Shown one piece after another: positions 45,849 through 53,948 of a stretch of DNA of 64,000 bases; position 1 is the stretch's first letter; every line of letters begins with the position of its first letter. The DNA lies in NCBI RefSeq assembly GCF_040111675.1, contig NZ_CP157794.1:2811501-2875500 (forward strand), read 5' to 3'. A program made the translations under genes and the position numbers. The notes beneath the pieces are model-generated. The model was not told where the DNA came from. It searched no databases and saw only the letters and a list, made by a program, of their open reading frames with translations. The stretch comes from Salinarimonas sp. (GTDB taxonomy: Bacteria; Pseudomonadota; Alphaproteobacteria; Rhizobiales; Beijerinckiaceae).

Positions 45849-48770
45849 ATGACGGACGACTTCGCGCCAACCGCACTGCTGGCGAGCGCCTTCGGCGGCG
45901 TCGGCGGCAATGTCGCGACCGCGGGCCTCGCGAAGCTGCGCGAGCGCCTGTTCCCGGCGCAGCCCGACCCCGACGCGCTGGAGCTCGCCCGCGCGGTCCG
46001 CCGCGCCCAGCTGCGTGCCCTGCTGACGACGGTCGACGCCTTCGCCGCCCTCCCCCACGACACGCAGCCCCGCCATCTCGTCGAGGCCCTGCGCCTGTTC
46101 GCCCGCACGGCCCTCGACACCCCGAGCGACGCCGCCCCGGCGGTCGAGCCGCGCGTGCGGGCGCTCGTCGCCGGCCAGGAGACGGCCGACCTGCGCGCCG
46201 TCAGTGAGACCCTCACCCTCGACGAAGCCGCCGCCCAAGCCCCCGACGCCCCCGGCTTCGACGCCTTCACCGCCTTCTTCCGCGCGGGAGACACGCGCTT
46301 CCCCGGCTGGTGGCCGCATTTCCGCACCGCGATGGCCGATGAGATCGCCGGCAACGCCGCGCTGCGGATCGTGCTCGAGCAGCAAGCCGTGCTGGAGGTG
46401 CTGGGCCGGCAGGAGGATCTGGCGACGGCGCTGGCGGAGCTGCGCGGCGCGGTGGATGGGCTGCCGGACGAGATCGAGCGGCGGGTCGCCCGCCTGCTCG
46501 CCCTGCGCCGCGAGGCGGCGATCGATCCCGGCACGGCGAACGTCACCCTGCCGCAGGTCGTCGAGCGGCTGAAGACCCTGCCGACCGGGCTCCTCCTCGC
46601 GCGCTACGGCATCGTCCCCTATCTCGACCGCAACGACACGCGCGGGCGGCTGCTCGACTGGGCGCGCGACCCGGAGAAGCCGTATCCCCGCGGCCGCCTC
46701 TACGTGGCCGGCGGCGGCTTCGGCAAGACGCGCCTCGCCATCGAGGCGATCGCGGCGCTGACGCCGGGCTGGAAGGCCTCCTTCGTCGGCAACGCGATGA
46801 AGGGCGCGGACGACGAGAGCCTGCGCGGGCTGCTCGACCTGCCGGAGGGCAAGGAGGGCGTCCTCCTCGTCGTCGACTACGCCGAGTCGCAGCTCGGCCG
46901 CCTCGCCGAGCTGACACGGTTCGCGGCCGGCATGAGCCACCGCATCCGCATCCTCGCGCTCGCCCGCTCGGCGGAAGGCTGGTGGGACGGGTTCACGGAC
47001 AGCGAGGCCGCCGCGACGATCTTCGACCGCGCGCCGCATGCGGAGGTCGCGACGCCGCTGACGCCGGAGGAGCGCGCCCGGCTCCACGCCGACGCCCGCC
47101 GCGCCTTCGCCGCCGCCTTCGCCTGGCTCGACGTCCCGCATCCGCCCCCGTCCGACGACGGCCCCGCCGCCCTCGACGCGGACCGCCCGCTCGTCGTCGC
47201 CATGAGCGCCTATCTCGCGGCGCTCGGCGTCTCTGCCGAGGGCGGCGACGTCATCGCCGCCATGGCCGCGCAGGAGCGCCGGCATTGGAAGCGCGCGGTG
47301 GCGAAGCCGGGGGAGGACCCCGACGCCATCGTGCACAACGATCCACGCGTCGTCTCGATGCACCGGCTGATGGCGCAGGTGACGCTGGTCCAGGGCGCGA
47401 CGCTCGACGGCGCGCGGACGCTGATGGACGCCGATCCGTACCGGGTGCGGCTGGCGCCTGGGTCGAGCGAGGAGACGCTGGCGGCGGCGCAGCGGCTGTA
47501 TGGGTTCGCATTGCCCTTGGTCGGCCCCGATGGGCCGACCACGCAAGACGGGCTGCGGCAGATCGAGCCGGACCTCATTGGTGAGCAGCTGTGCGTGATG
47601 AACAAGATGATGACGCAGCTGGCCGAAGGTGTGGAGCCAACCTGGAAGGAACTCGTAGCCGCAACGTTGGTGACCGCCGAGCAAGACCTCTTTTTCGGAG
47701 ATGTCGGAGCATTGCTTACGGTTCTGTCGCGCGCACAAGCACCCATTCATGGCAAGAAGGCGCGCGATAGCGCGAGCCAAATAGTCAAAGCGCTTGAGAC
47801 CACCCTTCCTCTTCTTAATGCAGAAGAGATCCGAAGAATCGATGCGCAAATACCTGAACAGAACATCCATCTCGCTCGCCTTTCGGTCCACGTGAACGCC
47901 CGAGTTTTAGAAACCGCAGTTGACGAAGCGGATTTGGCTCGCGCGGCAGGAAATTACGCGGTCAGTTTGGCCGAAGTTGGCGACATGCACGCAGCGCTGG
48001 AACATGCACGACGCGCCGTCAATAACTTCGATAAGCTCGCTGCAACCGAGCCGATACTCTACCACGGCGACCTAGCTACAAGCCTTACCATTTGCGCAAA
48101 TTGTCTTATTCAAGTCGGCGAAACTAATGCAGCGCTGAAGCACACCCGCCGCGCCATAGATATACTTGAGACGTTGGCGGCGGCCGAGCCGGACCGCTTC
48201 CTGGCAGGCCTCGCCACGACCTTAAGCAACTTCGTTGGGTGCCTGTGTACATTCGGCGATGGGCCTTCTTCGCTGGCGCCCGCCCGCCGCGCTGTCGAAA
48301 TTTACGAGAGGCTCATAGCCGCCGAGCCATCTCGCTTTCTACCTGATCTTGCAACGGGTCTAAACAACTACGCTATTGCTTTAGGATTCGCTGGCGAGGT
48401 GCGGGCGGCGCTAGAGCCAGCCCGCCGCGCTGTCGACATCCGGGAAAAGCTTGCCACCGACGATCCGGCGCGATTCCTGCCACACCTCGCTCGGGCATAC
48501 GGATCGCTGGGCACCGTGCTCGCGGCGGCCGGCAACCACGTTGCTGGGGCCGAGGCTTTCGCAAAGGGGCTCGCAGCGGTGCGCGGACCCGCGGAACAGC
48601 TGCCCGAAGCCTTCGGTGAACTGCAGCGCGGGTTGGCGGGCCACTATCTCCGCGCGGCGATAGGCGGCGGTATCCAGGCGACCGATATCCGCGCCAGCCT
48701 CACCGCCCTTGGCATCGACCCCTCCACGCTGAGCGTCGACGAGGATCCTACACACGCCTCGCTTTGGTAA
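45849..48770 (+). CDS. STAND-like NTPase with C-terminal TPR array
   Basis: Protein of 973 residues, not assigned to a named system. Residues 1-270 are helical without a known domain. The NTPase follows GLLLARYGIVPYLDR: Walker A-like AGGGFGKTRLAIE (about 285-297, Ala where the first Gly is usual) and Walker B VLLVVDYAES (about 336-345). After a helical region, residues 695-920 hold about five TPR-like repeats of some 43 residues with the recurring core ALEPARRAVDIxEKLAxxxPxRF. STAND proteins switch conformation on target binding; roles include regulation and phage defence. Bases about 47600-48480 are much less GC-rich than the rest and use ATA and TTA codons. Its 3' end overlaps the XRE gene by 23 bp. 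Confidence 0.75.
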   Translation: MTDDFAPTALLASAFGGVGGNVATAGLAKLRERLFPAQPDPDALELARAVRRAQLRALLTTVDAFAALPHDTQPRHLVEALRLFARTALDTPSDAAPAVEPRVRALVAGQETADLRAVSETLTLDEAAAQAPDAPGFDAFTAFFRAGDTRFPGWWPHFRTAMADEIAGNAALRIVLEQQAVLEVLGRQEDLATALAELRGAVDGLPDEIERRVARLLALRREAAIDPGTANVTLPQVVERLKTLPTGLLLARYGIVPYLDRNDTRGRLLDWARDPEKPYPRGRLYVAGGGFGKTRLAIEAIAALTPGWKASFVGNAMKGADDESLRGLLDLPEGKEGVLLVVDYAESQLGRLAELTRFAAGMSHRIRILALARSAEGWWDGFTDSEAAATIFDRAPHAEVATPLTPEERARLHADARRAFAAAFAWLDVPHPPPSDDGPAALDADRPLVVAMSAYLAALGVSAEGGDVIAAMAAQERRHWKRAVAKPGEDPDAIVHNDPRVVSMHRLMAQVTLVQGATLDGARTLMDADPYRVRLAPGSSEETLAAAQRLYGFALPLVGPDGPTTQDGLRQIEPDLIGEQLCVMNKMMTQLAEGVEPTWKELVAATLVTAEQDLFFGDVGALLTVLSRAQAPIHGKKARDSASQIVKALETTLPLLNAEEIRRIDAQIPEQNIHLARLSVHVNARVLETAVDEADLARAAGNYAVSLAEVGDMHAALEHARRAVNNFDKLAATEPILYHGDLATSLTICANCLIQVGETNAALKHTRRAIDILETLAAAEPDRFLAGLATTLSNFVGCLCTFGDGPSSLAPARRAVEIYERLIAAEPSRFLPDLATGLNNYAIALGFAGEVRAALEPARRAVDIREKLATDDPARFLPHLARAYGSLGTVLAAAGNHVAGAEAFAKGLAAVRGPAEQLPEAFGELQRGLAGHYLRAAIGGGIQATDIRASLTALGIDPSTLSVDEDPTHASLW

Positions 48771-49035
48771 ACCTAACCCCCTCCCCCTCCCCATCCGCCT
48801 CCACGAACCGCACCCCAGCCCGCTCCACCGCCCCCACCAGCTTCCCCACCGTCGACGCATGCGCCGCCAGCGCCCCCGGCTTCCCCTCCAGCCGCCGGAT
48901 CGTCGCCAGCGACACCCCGGATTCCCGGCACAGATCCGTCTGCTCCCAACGGAGAAGCGCCCGGGCGGCGCGCAGCTGCTCGCTGCTGATCGAGGATCTC
49001 GGCACGCGGAACTCGCAGAAAGTGAGATGCAGCAT
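48748..49035 (-). CDS. Small XRE-family DNA-binding protein
   Basis: Protein of 95 residues with an HTH_3 domain at about residues 18-55 (SSEQLRAARALLRWEQTDLCRESGVSLATIRRLEG in outline), then a short alpha/beta tail (STVGKLVGAVERAGVRFVEADGEGEGVRF). Single-domain XRE regulators of this size are common in alphaproteobacterial accessory regions. Its 3' end overlaps the STAND gene by 23 bp on the opposite strand, and its start is 68 bp from the divergent 49104 gene, whose promoter it may control. Confidence 0.8.
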   Translation of the reverse strand: MLHLTFCEFRVPRSSISSEQLRAARALLRWEQTDLCRESGVSLATIRRLEGKPGALAAHASTVGKLVGAVERAGVRFVEADGEGEGVRFTKARRV

Positions 49036-49103
49036 CTTGCTTTAACGTTCAATCTCGACTATACCTCTCCCCGACGGCGCAACACAACGAAAGTCCCCCT
49101 TCC

Positions 49104-49547
49104 ATGCCCCACGATGCATCGGACGACTCGTTCGCGTGTCCGCTCGCGGCCCTGTGCGCCGAGGCGGAGCGGCTTCTCGTGCGGCGGGGGGAGGCCGAGC
49201 GGGTGATGGAGGACGCGCGATACGAGGAGGAGCGCGAGCACGCCGCGCGGATCGTGCGGGAGGCGGACCTGAGCCTCGCCCACATCGCCCTGCGGGCGAG
49301 CGACCTGCGGCCGGCGAGCCGGCGCGGCGCGCTGTTCACGCTCGCGCTCGCGGCGGCGGAGGCGCAGGCGCTCGCGCCGCCCGCCTCGGACGAGGCCGCC
49401 CGCCTGCGCCGGCGGCTCTACGCCCTGCGGGCCTTCCTGGAGGCGGACGAGCCGTCGCCGCTCGCGCTCCCCGCCCAGCTCCCCGGCCCCGTCGCCAGCC
49501 GCTGGATGCAGGTCGACTGCGACCCGCTGGCGCTGCTCATGGAGTGA
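49104..49547 (+). CDS. Hypothetical helical protein
   Basis: Unrecognised protein of 147 residues, almost entirely helical by composition (Ala/Glu/Arg/Leu-rich, e.g. AEAERLLVRRGEAERVMEDA), no signal peptide or membrane segment, ending LPGPVASRWMQVDCDPLALLME. ATG 49104 follows AAAGTCCCCCTTCC, a poor ribosome site. Codon bias is typical of the genome. It is divergent from the XRE gene and followed directly by a palindromic repeat element. Confidence 0.6.
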   Translation: MPHDASDDSFACPLAALCAEAERLLVRRGEAERVMEDARYEEEREHAARIVREADLSLAHIALRASDLRPASRRGALFTLALAAAEAQALAPPASDEAARLRRRLYALRAFLEADEPSPLALPAQLPGPVASRWMQVDCDPLALLME

Positions 49548-49560
49548 GCGCCGGCCGTCC

Positions 49561-49765
49561 TCCTTCCCTGTAGGGGAAGGTGGCGCTGCGCGAAGCGCGG
49601 TGACGGATGGGGCACGCCGCAGGCGTGTTCGGCGAAGCCGAAGCCGGCCGGGGGTGGTCTCGACCCGGCGGAGGAGCGACGCCCGGTTTCCGCTGCGCGG
49701 AACACGCCTGGCGGCGTGCCCCATCCGTCTCGGCTTCGCCGATCCACCTTCCCCTACAGGAAGGA
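49561..49765. repeat. Palindromic repeat element, class A, copy 1
   Basis: About 205 bp with inverted ends: TCCTTCCCTGTAGGGGAAGG on the left, and its near reverse complement (CCTTCCCCTACAGGAAGGA) on the right. Inside, GTGACGGATGGGGC on the left pairs with GCCCCATCCGTCTCGG on the right, and several small hairpins (TTCGGCGAAGCCGAA) fill the arms. It could fold into a long cruciform. The second copy is 60461-60656. No ORF; looks like a MITE-like or REP-type element. Confidence 0.75.
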
Positions 49766-49769
49766 GATT

Positions 49770-51872
49770 CTACTCCGCCGCCTCCGCCGCCTCCCCCACG
49801 TCCGCCGGCTCGTGGAGGCCGTCCTTGCCCATCACCATGTCGACGCGCCGCTCGTGGAAGGCGTTGAGGGTCGAGCGGTGGCCGATGGAGACGACGGTCG
49901 TGTCGGGGAGCGCCTCCATCAGAACGCGGTAGATCGCCTCCTCGGTGGGCTCGTCCATGGCGGCGGTGGCCTCGTCGAGGAGGAGCCAGTCGGGCTTGGC
50001 CAGCAGCGCGCGGGCGACCGCGAGGCGCTGCTGCTCGCCGAGCGAGAGGGTCTGCGCCCAGATCCGGTCCTCGGAGAGGAGCGGGGCGAGGTGCGCGAGG
50101 CGCACCGTCTCGAGGGCGGTGATGATCGCGGCGTCCTCGTAGAGGTCCTCCGGCGCGGGATAGGCGACGGCGCCGCGCAGCGTGCCGCCGGGAAGGTAGG
50201 GGCGCTGCGGCAGGAGCATGATCTCCGCCCCGCGCGGGCGCTTCACGGCGCCCTCGCCGAAGGGCCAGATGCCGGAGATCGCGCGGAAGAGCGTCGACTT
50301 GCCGGTGCCGGACGGGCCGGCGACCAGCACGGAAATTCCGGGCTCGAGCGAGAGCCGCTCGGCGCGCACGATCGGCGCGCCGTCGGCGAGGCGGACGACG
50401 AGGCCCTCCAGCCGCAGGTCCGGCTCGTCGTGGTCGAGGAGCGCGATCTCGCCGGTCTTCTTCGCCGCCGTGCGGGCGCGGTCGATCGAGCCCTCGAAGG
50501 AGGTGAGGCGGTCGACCACGGCCTTGTACTCGGCGAGCGTCTGGTAGGCGTTGATGAAGAACGACAGCGCCCCCTCGACGCGGGCGAAGGCGCCCGCGGT
50601 CTGCGTCATCACGCCGAGCTGGATCGTGCCGGCGAAATAGAAGGGCGCGGCGATGACGTAGGGCACGACCGAGTTCGAATAGTCGTAGAACGAGGTGAAG
50701 GCGATGAGCCGCTTCGAGACGCCCACCTGCTTGAAGAAGTTGTCCATCACCAGCGCGAACTGCCGCCCCAGCGAGGCCCGCTCGGCCTTCTCGCCGCGCA
50801 AGAGCGAGACCTGCTCGGCGTATTCGCGCATGCGCGCCAGCGAGAAGCGGAAATCGGCTTCGTACTTCTCCTGCAGGAAGTTGAGCGAGATCAGCGGCCG
50901 GCCGATCAGGTGCGTCACCCAGGTGGCGACGATGGCGTAGACGAGCGCGATCCAGAACAGGAGGCCCGGCACCTCGACCGTGGTGCCGGGGAAAGTGAAG
51001 TCCGCCGAGATCGTCCACAGGATCACGGAGAAGGAGACGAGCGTCGAGACCTGGGCGAGGATGCCGAGCGTCAAGGACAGCGTGAGCGAGGTGAACTTGC
51101 GCACGTCCTCCTGGATGCGCTGGTCCGGGTTGTCGGTCTGGTTCCCGAAGACCTGCATCCGGTACTGCGTCGCGTCGGAGAGCCAGCGCGCGGTGTAGTG
51201 CTCGGTCAGCCAGGCGCGCCAGCGCATGTCGAGCGTCATGCGAACCGCGTACTGGTAGATCGCCATCGTCACCGCGACGACGACCCAGAACACCCACACC
51301 GTGAGGAGCAGGCGCCAGAAGGTCTCGGCGTCGCGCTCCTGGATGGCGTTGAACCAGTCGCGGTTCCAGTAGGACAGGCGCACCGAGATCGCGACGAGCG
51401 CGAACTGCATGATCACGACGATGGCGAGGATCGTCGTGCCGATGTAGCGCTCCTGCGCGCGCACGGCCGGGAACGGCCAGATCCGCACGACGCCGACCTC
51501 GCGGGAGGTGAAATACGGGTCGGTGAGGATGGTGATCTGGCGGATCACGGGCAGGCGACCCACCGCCGCCACCACCGCCGCGAACACGCCCGCGGCCGCG
51601 GGCATGGAGACGGTGGGCGTGAAGTCCGCCATGAAGGCCGGCATCGCGCCCAGCGCGTCGAGCACGTAGAGCGCGCCGAGCAGTACGTGCGCGCCGGCGA
51701 TCAGCGCGATCAGGATGCGGATGAAGGCCGAGACCTCGCGCCCGAGATAGAGCACGGCGGCGAGAACGAGCGTCGCGGTCGGGACGAGGGGGGAGATCGG
51801 AACGTCCGTGAGGAGCGAGAGCCCCATCAGAACGGCGCCGGCGAGGGCGAAGAGAGCGCTGGTCTTGACCAT
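49770..51872 (-). CDS. SbmA/YddA-like ABC transporter (fused permease-ATPase)
   Basis: Half-transporter of 700 residues. Four hydrophobic segments near the N-terminus precede the SbmA/BacA-like membrane domain, recognisable from YWNRDWFNAIQERDAETFW and RWRAWLTEHYTARWL (residues 180-240). The C-terminal ATPase has Walker A GPSGTGKST (about 520), signature SLGEQQRLAVAR and Walker B WLLLDEATAAMDE. Relatives (YddA, Mycobacterium Rv1819c, BacA) move peptides or cobalamin-like compounds; substrate unknown. Helix count and the extra N-terminal block resemble YddA more than SbmA, which has no ATPase. Confidence 0.87.
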   Translation of the reverse strand: MVKTSALFALAGAVLMGLSLLTDVPISPLVPTATLVLAAVLYLGREVSAFIRILIALIAGAHVLLGALYVLDALGAMPAFMADFTPTVSMPAAAGVFAAVVAAVGRLPVIRQITILTDPYFTSREVGVVRIWPFPAVRAQERYIGTTILAIVVIMQFALVAISVRLSYWNRDWFNAIQERDAETFWRLLLTVWVFWVVVAVTMAIYQYAVRMTLDMRWRAWLTEHYTARWLSDATQYRMQVFGNQTDNPDQRIQEDVRKFTSLTLSLTLGILAQVSTLVSFSVILWTISADFTFPGTTVEVPGLLFWIALVYAIVATWVTHLIGRPLISLNFLQEKYEADFRFSLARMREYAEQVSLLRGEKAERASLGRQFALVMDNFFKQVGVSKRLIAFTSFYDYSNSVVPYVIAAPFYFAGTIQLGVMTQTAGAFARVEGALSFFINAYQTLAEYKAVVDRLTSFEGSIDRARTAAKKTGEIALLDHDEPDLRLEGLVVRLADGAPIVRAERLSLEPGISVLVAGPSGTGKSTLFRAISGIWPFGEGAVKRPRGAEIMLLPQRPYLPGGTLRGAVAYPAPEDLYEDAAIITALETVRLAHLAPLLSEDRIWAQTLSLGEQQRLAVARALLAKPDWLLLDEATAAMDEPTEEAIYRVLMEALPDTTVVSIGHRSTLNAFHERRVDMVMGKDGLHEPADVGEAAEAAE

Positions 51873-52265
51873 GAGATTCCTGATCCGCGGCCGCGTTCTG
51901 CGGGGCGTGGGTCCGCCCGGTACATGCGCGCGTGGATCAGGTTATTCCATGGCGAACGTTTTTCGAAGCGGCTTCGGGAACGGGACCGATCGCCGCAGGC
52001 GGAACCCCGTGCCGATGCGGGCCGGCCCGCCCGGAGCGCGCACCTTCATCCCCGGTTCAGCGGGCCCGGCCTATTTCCGTCCGTGAAGCCGCGGATCAGA
52101 ACAGCGGCTTTCGCCTCCAGACTTCCCCGCCCGCGCACCCCCACCCGCGGGCGGGGATTTTCGCGCGCGCACCCCTTCCCGCTTGCGCGTTCGCGCCATG
52201 GACAGGGGCCCTGCGGCGGGCGACCTTGGCCGCATTCCGGTTCCCGCCCCGACGAGGCCCCTCCC
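51873..52265. other. 393-bp region between ABC transporter and alcohol dehydrogenase genes
   Basis: Divergent genes with a long gap. It contains a small inverted repeat CGAAGCGGCTTCG (51966-51978) and a strong terminator-like hairpin (52125-52161). No protein with convincing codon use and ribosome site was found. A small RNA or attenuated leader could be encoded here. Confidence 0.4.
52125..52161 (+). terminator. Terminator-like hairpin upstream of alcohol dehydrogenase
   Basis: CCCCGCCCGCG (52125-52135) and CGCGGGCGGGG (52146-52156) form a perfect 11-bp stem with a 10-base loop, followed by ATTTTC. It reads as a rho-independent terminator on the plus strand, yet no plus-strand gene lies before it; it sits about 105 bp upstream of the dehydrogenase start. 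Confidence 0.6.
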
Positions 52266-53399
52266 GTGTTCCCGATCACCTATCTCACCACGATCCGCTT
52301 CGCGCCGGGCGCCCTCGCCGGTCTCGCCGACGACCTCGCGGCGCTCGGCGTATCGCGCCCGCTGATCGTCTCCGACGCCGGCCTCCTCGCCACCGATCTG
52401 GTCGATCGCCTGCGCGCCGCGCTGCCCGCAGGGCTCGACGCCCCGCTCTACGGCGAGACGCCCACGAACCCGACCGAGGCCGCCGTGGCGGAGGCGCTCG
52501 CGCTCTATCGCGCCGAGCGCTGCGACGGCCTCGTGGCGCTCGGCGGCGGCTCGCCCATCGATCTCGCCAAGGCGGTGGCGCTCCTCGCGACGCACGAGGG
52601 CCCGCTCGCGCGCTACGCCGCCATCCTCGGCGGCGTCCCGCTGATCACGCCCGCCGTCGCGCCGGTCATCGCGGTGCCGACCACGGCGGGAACGGGCAGC
52701 GAGGTCGGCCGCGCGGCGCTGATCACGCTAGCCGACGGGCGCAAGCTCGGCTTCGTCTCGCCCCACCTCATCCCCGAGCGCGCGGTCTGCGACCCGGACC
52801 TGACGCTCGGCCTGCCGCCCGGCCTCACGGCGGCGACGGGCATGGATGCGGTGACGCATTGCCTCGAGACCTATCTCAGCCCGCGCTTCAACCCGCCGGC
52901 GGAGGCGATCGCCCTCGACGGGCTCGTGCGCGCTTTGGCATACCTCCCGCGCGCCGTGGCCGACGGCGCGGACCGGGAGGCGCGGTCGGAGATGATGATG
53001 GCGGCGCTCGAGGGCGGGCTGACCTTCCAGAAGGGGCTCGGCGCCGTGCACGCCCTCTCCCATCCCCTCGGCGGCCTTCCCGACGTGTCGCTGCACCACG
53101 GCACGCTCAACGCCGTTCTGCTGCCGCACGTGCTCGCCTTCAACGACGGCCATGTCGGGGCGAAGTACGACGTGATCCGCGAGCGTCTGAGCCTCGCGCC
53201 GGGTACCGACCTCGCCGCCTATTTCCGGGACTTCACCGCGGCTCTCGGCCTGCCGACGACGCTCTCCGCCATGGGCCTGCCGGATCGCCACCTCCCCGCC
53301 GTCGCGGAGGCGGCGACGAAGGACCACTCGGCCGCGACCAACCCGCGGGAGGCGTCCGCGGCGGACTATCGCGCGATGCTGGAGGCGGCCTACGGCTGA
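52266..53399 (+). CDS. Iron-containing alcohol dehydrogenase
   Basis: Family III (Fe-ADH) oxidoreductase of 377 residues. The N-terminal Rossmann-like domain has DGLVALGGGSPIDLAKA and VPTTAGTGSEV (NAD binding); the C-terminal helical domain has the metal ligands in AATGMDAVTHCLETYLSP, HALSHPLGG and NDGHVGA/LHHGTLNA. Members reduce aldehydes or lactaldehyde, or oxidise maleylacetate-type substrates; the specific reaction is unknown. GTG 52266 is the only start that fits; a very long frame upstream is a shadow. Confidence 0.9.
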   Translation: MFPITYLTTIRFAPGALAGLADDLAALGVSRPLIVSDAGLLATDLVDRLRAALPAGLDAPLYGETPTNPTEAAVAEALALYRAERCDGLVALGGGSPIDLAKAVALLATHEGPLARYAAILGGVPLITPAVAPVIAVPTTAGTGSEVGRAALITLADGRKLGFVSPHLIPERAVCDPDLTLGLPPGLTAATGMDAVTHCLETYLSPRFNPPAEAIALDGLVRALAYLPRAVADGADREARSEMMMAALEGGLTFQKGLGAVHALSHPLGGLPDVSLHHGTLNAVLLPHVLAFNDGHVGAKYDVIRERLSLAPGTDLAAYFRDFTAALGLPTTLSAMGLPDRHLPAVAEAATKDHSAATNPREASAADYRAMLEAAYG

Positions 53400-53418
53400 T
53401 CCGGCCCGCCCAGGCGGG

Positions 53419-53844
53419 TCACAGCGCGCTGATCATCCGCCCGGGATAGGCCGGCGGCGGAACCTCGATGACGCGCTCCAGCTGCGGCGCGATGCGCACC
53501 GCGGCCGCATGCGTCAGCAGCAGGAGGAGAATCGCCGACCACACGGTGATCCGCACGCGATTGTCGTTCGCCGAGCGCCGAAGGCCCCGCAGGACGCGTG
53601 CGAGATCGGCGAGCGTCGGCGTCGTGCGCATCGGGCGCTCCGCCGGGAGCGGCGGGCGCGATCGCGGCGCGCCCGCGCGCGCGGCGACCAGGAGATCGCC
53701 CGCCCCGATCACCGTCGGCGCGGCGCCCGGCGCGCGGGCCGGACGGCGCCCGAGGTCGAGCACGGGCAGGATCAGGTCCTCCCGCGGCACGCATCGACGC
53801 CGCGGGGCGGTGTCCGGCCGATTGTCTGGCGCGATCTCGGGCAA
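53419..53844 (-). CDS. Small membrane protein under a CtrA-type box, unrecognised
   Basis: Protein of 141 residues: a Pro/Arg-rich N-terminal 85 residues, the segment LRRSANDNRVRI (a sequence style frequent in Rhizobiales membrane proteins), one membrane helix (ITVWSAILLLLLTHAAAV) and a short C-terminus ending PAYPGRMISAL. Predicted single-pass inner-membrane protein. A perfect CtrA-like box lies 19 bp before the ATG. No family recognised. It converges with the dehydrogenase gene (19-bp gap). Confidence 0.6.
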   Translation of the reverse strand: MPEIAPDNRPDTAPRRRCVPREDLILPVLDLGRRPARAPGAAPTVIGAGDLLVAARAGAPRSRPPLPAERPMRTTPTLADLARVLRGLRRSANDNRVRITVWSAILLLLLTHAAAVRIAPQLERVIEVPPPAYPGRMISAL

Positions 53845-53862
53845 GGGGGCACGACCTCTTGG

Positions 53863-53877
53863 TTAAGGTTCTCTTAA
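53863..53877 (-). promoter_or_regulatory. CtrA-type binding site
   Basis: TTAA-GGTTCTC-TTAA, matching the full CtrA consensus TTAA-N7-TTAA, 19 bp upstream of the membrane-protein start at 53844. A CtrA half site (TTAACCAT on the minus strand) lies at 53928-53935 in the same gap. Confidence 0.6.
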
Positions 53878-53948
53878 CGCGCGACCCTGCCAAAGCGTCC
53901 CGAGTCGCGCCAGCGCGACCCGTTCGCATGGTTAACGGCCGTCCCGCG

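Noticed and set aside
45849..48770. Full Avs-type antiphage system
   Set aside because: No nuclease, protease or other effector domain can be recognised at the N-terminus, and the repeats are not specific to Avs proteins; only the general STAND-TPR layout is supported.
49716..53399. Very long plus-strand frame of about 1227 codons antisense to the ABC transporter gene
   Set aside because: It is the antisense shadow of a gene with strong GC3 bias; only its 3' end (from GTG 52266) encodes a recognisable protein, the Fe-dependent alcohol dehydrogenase.
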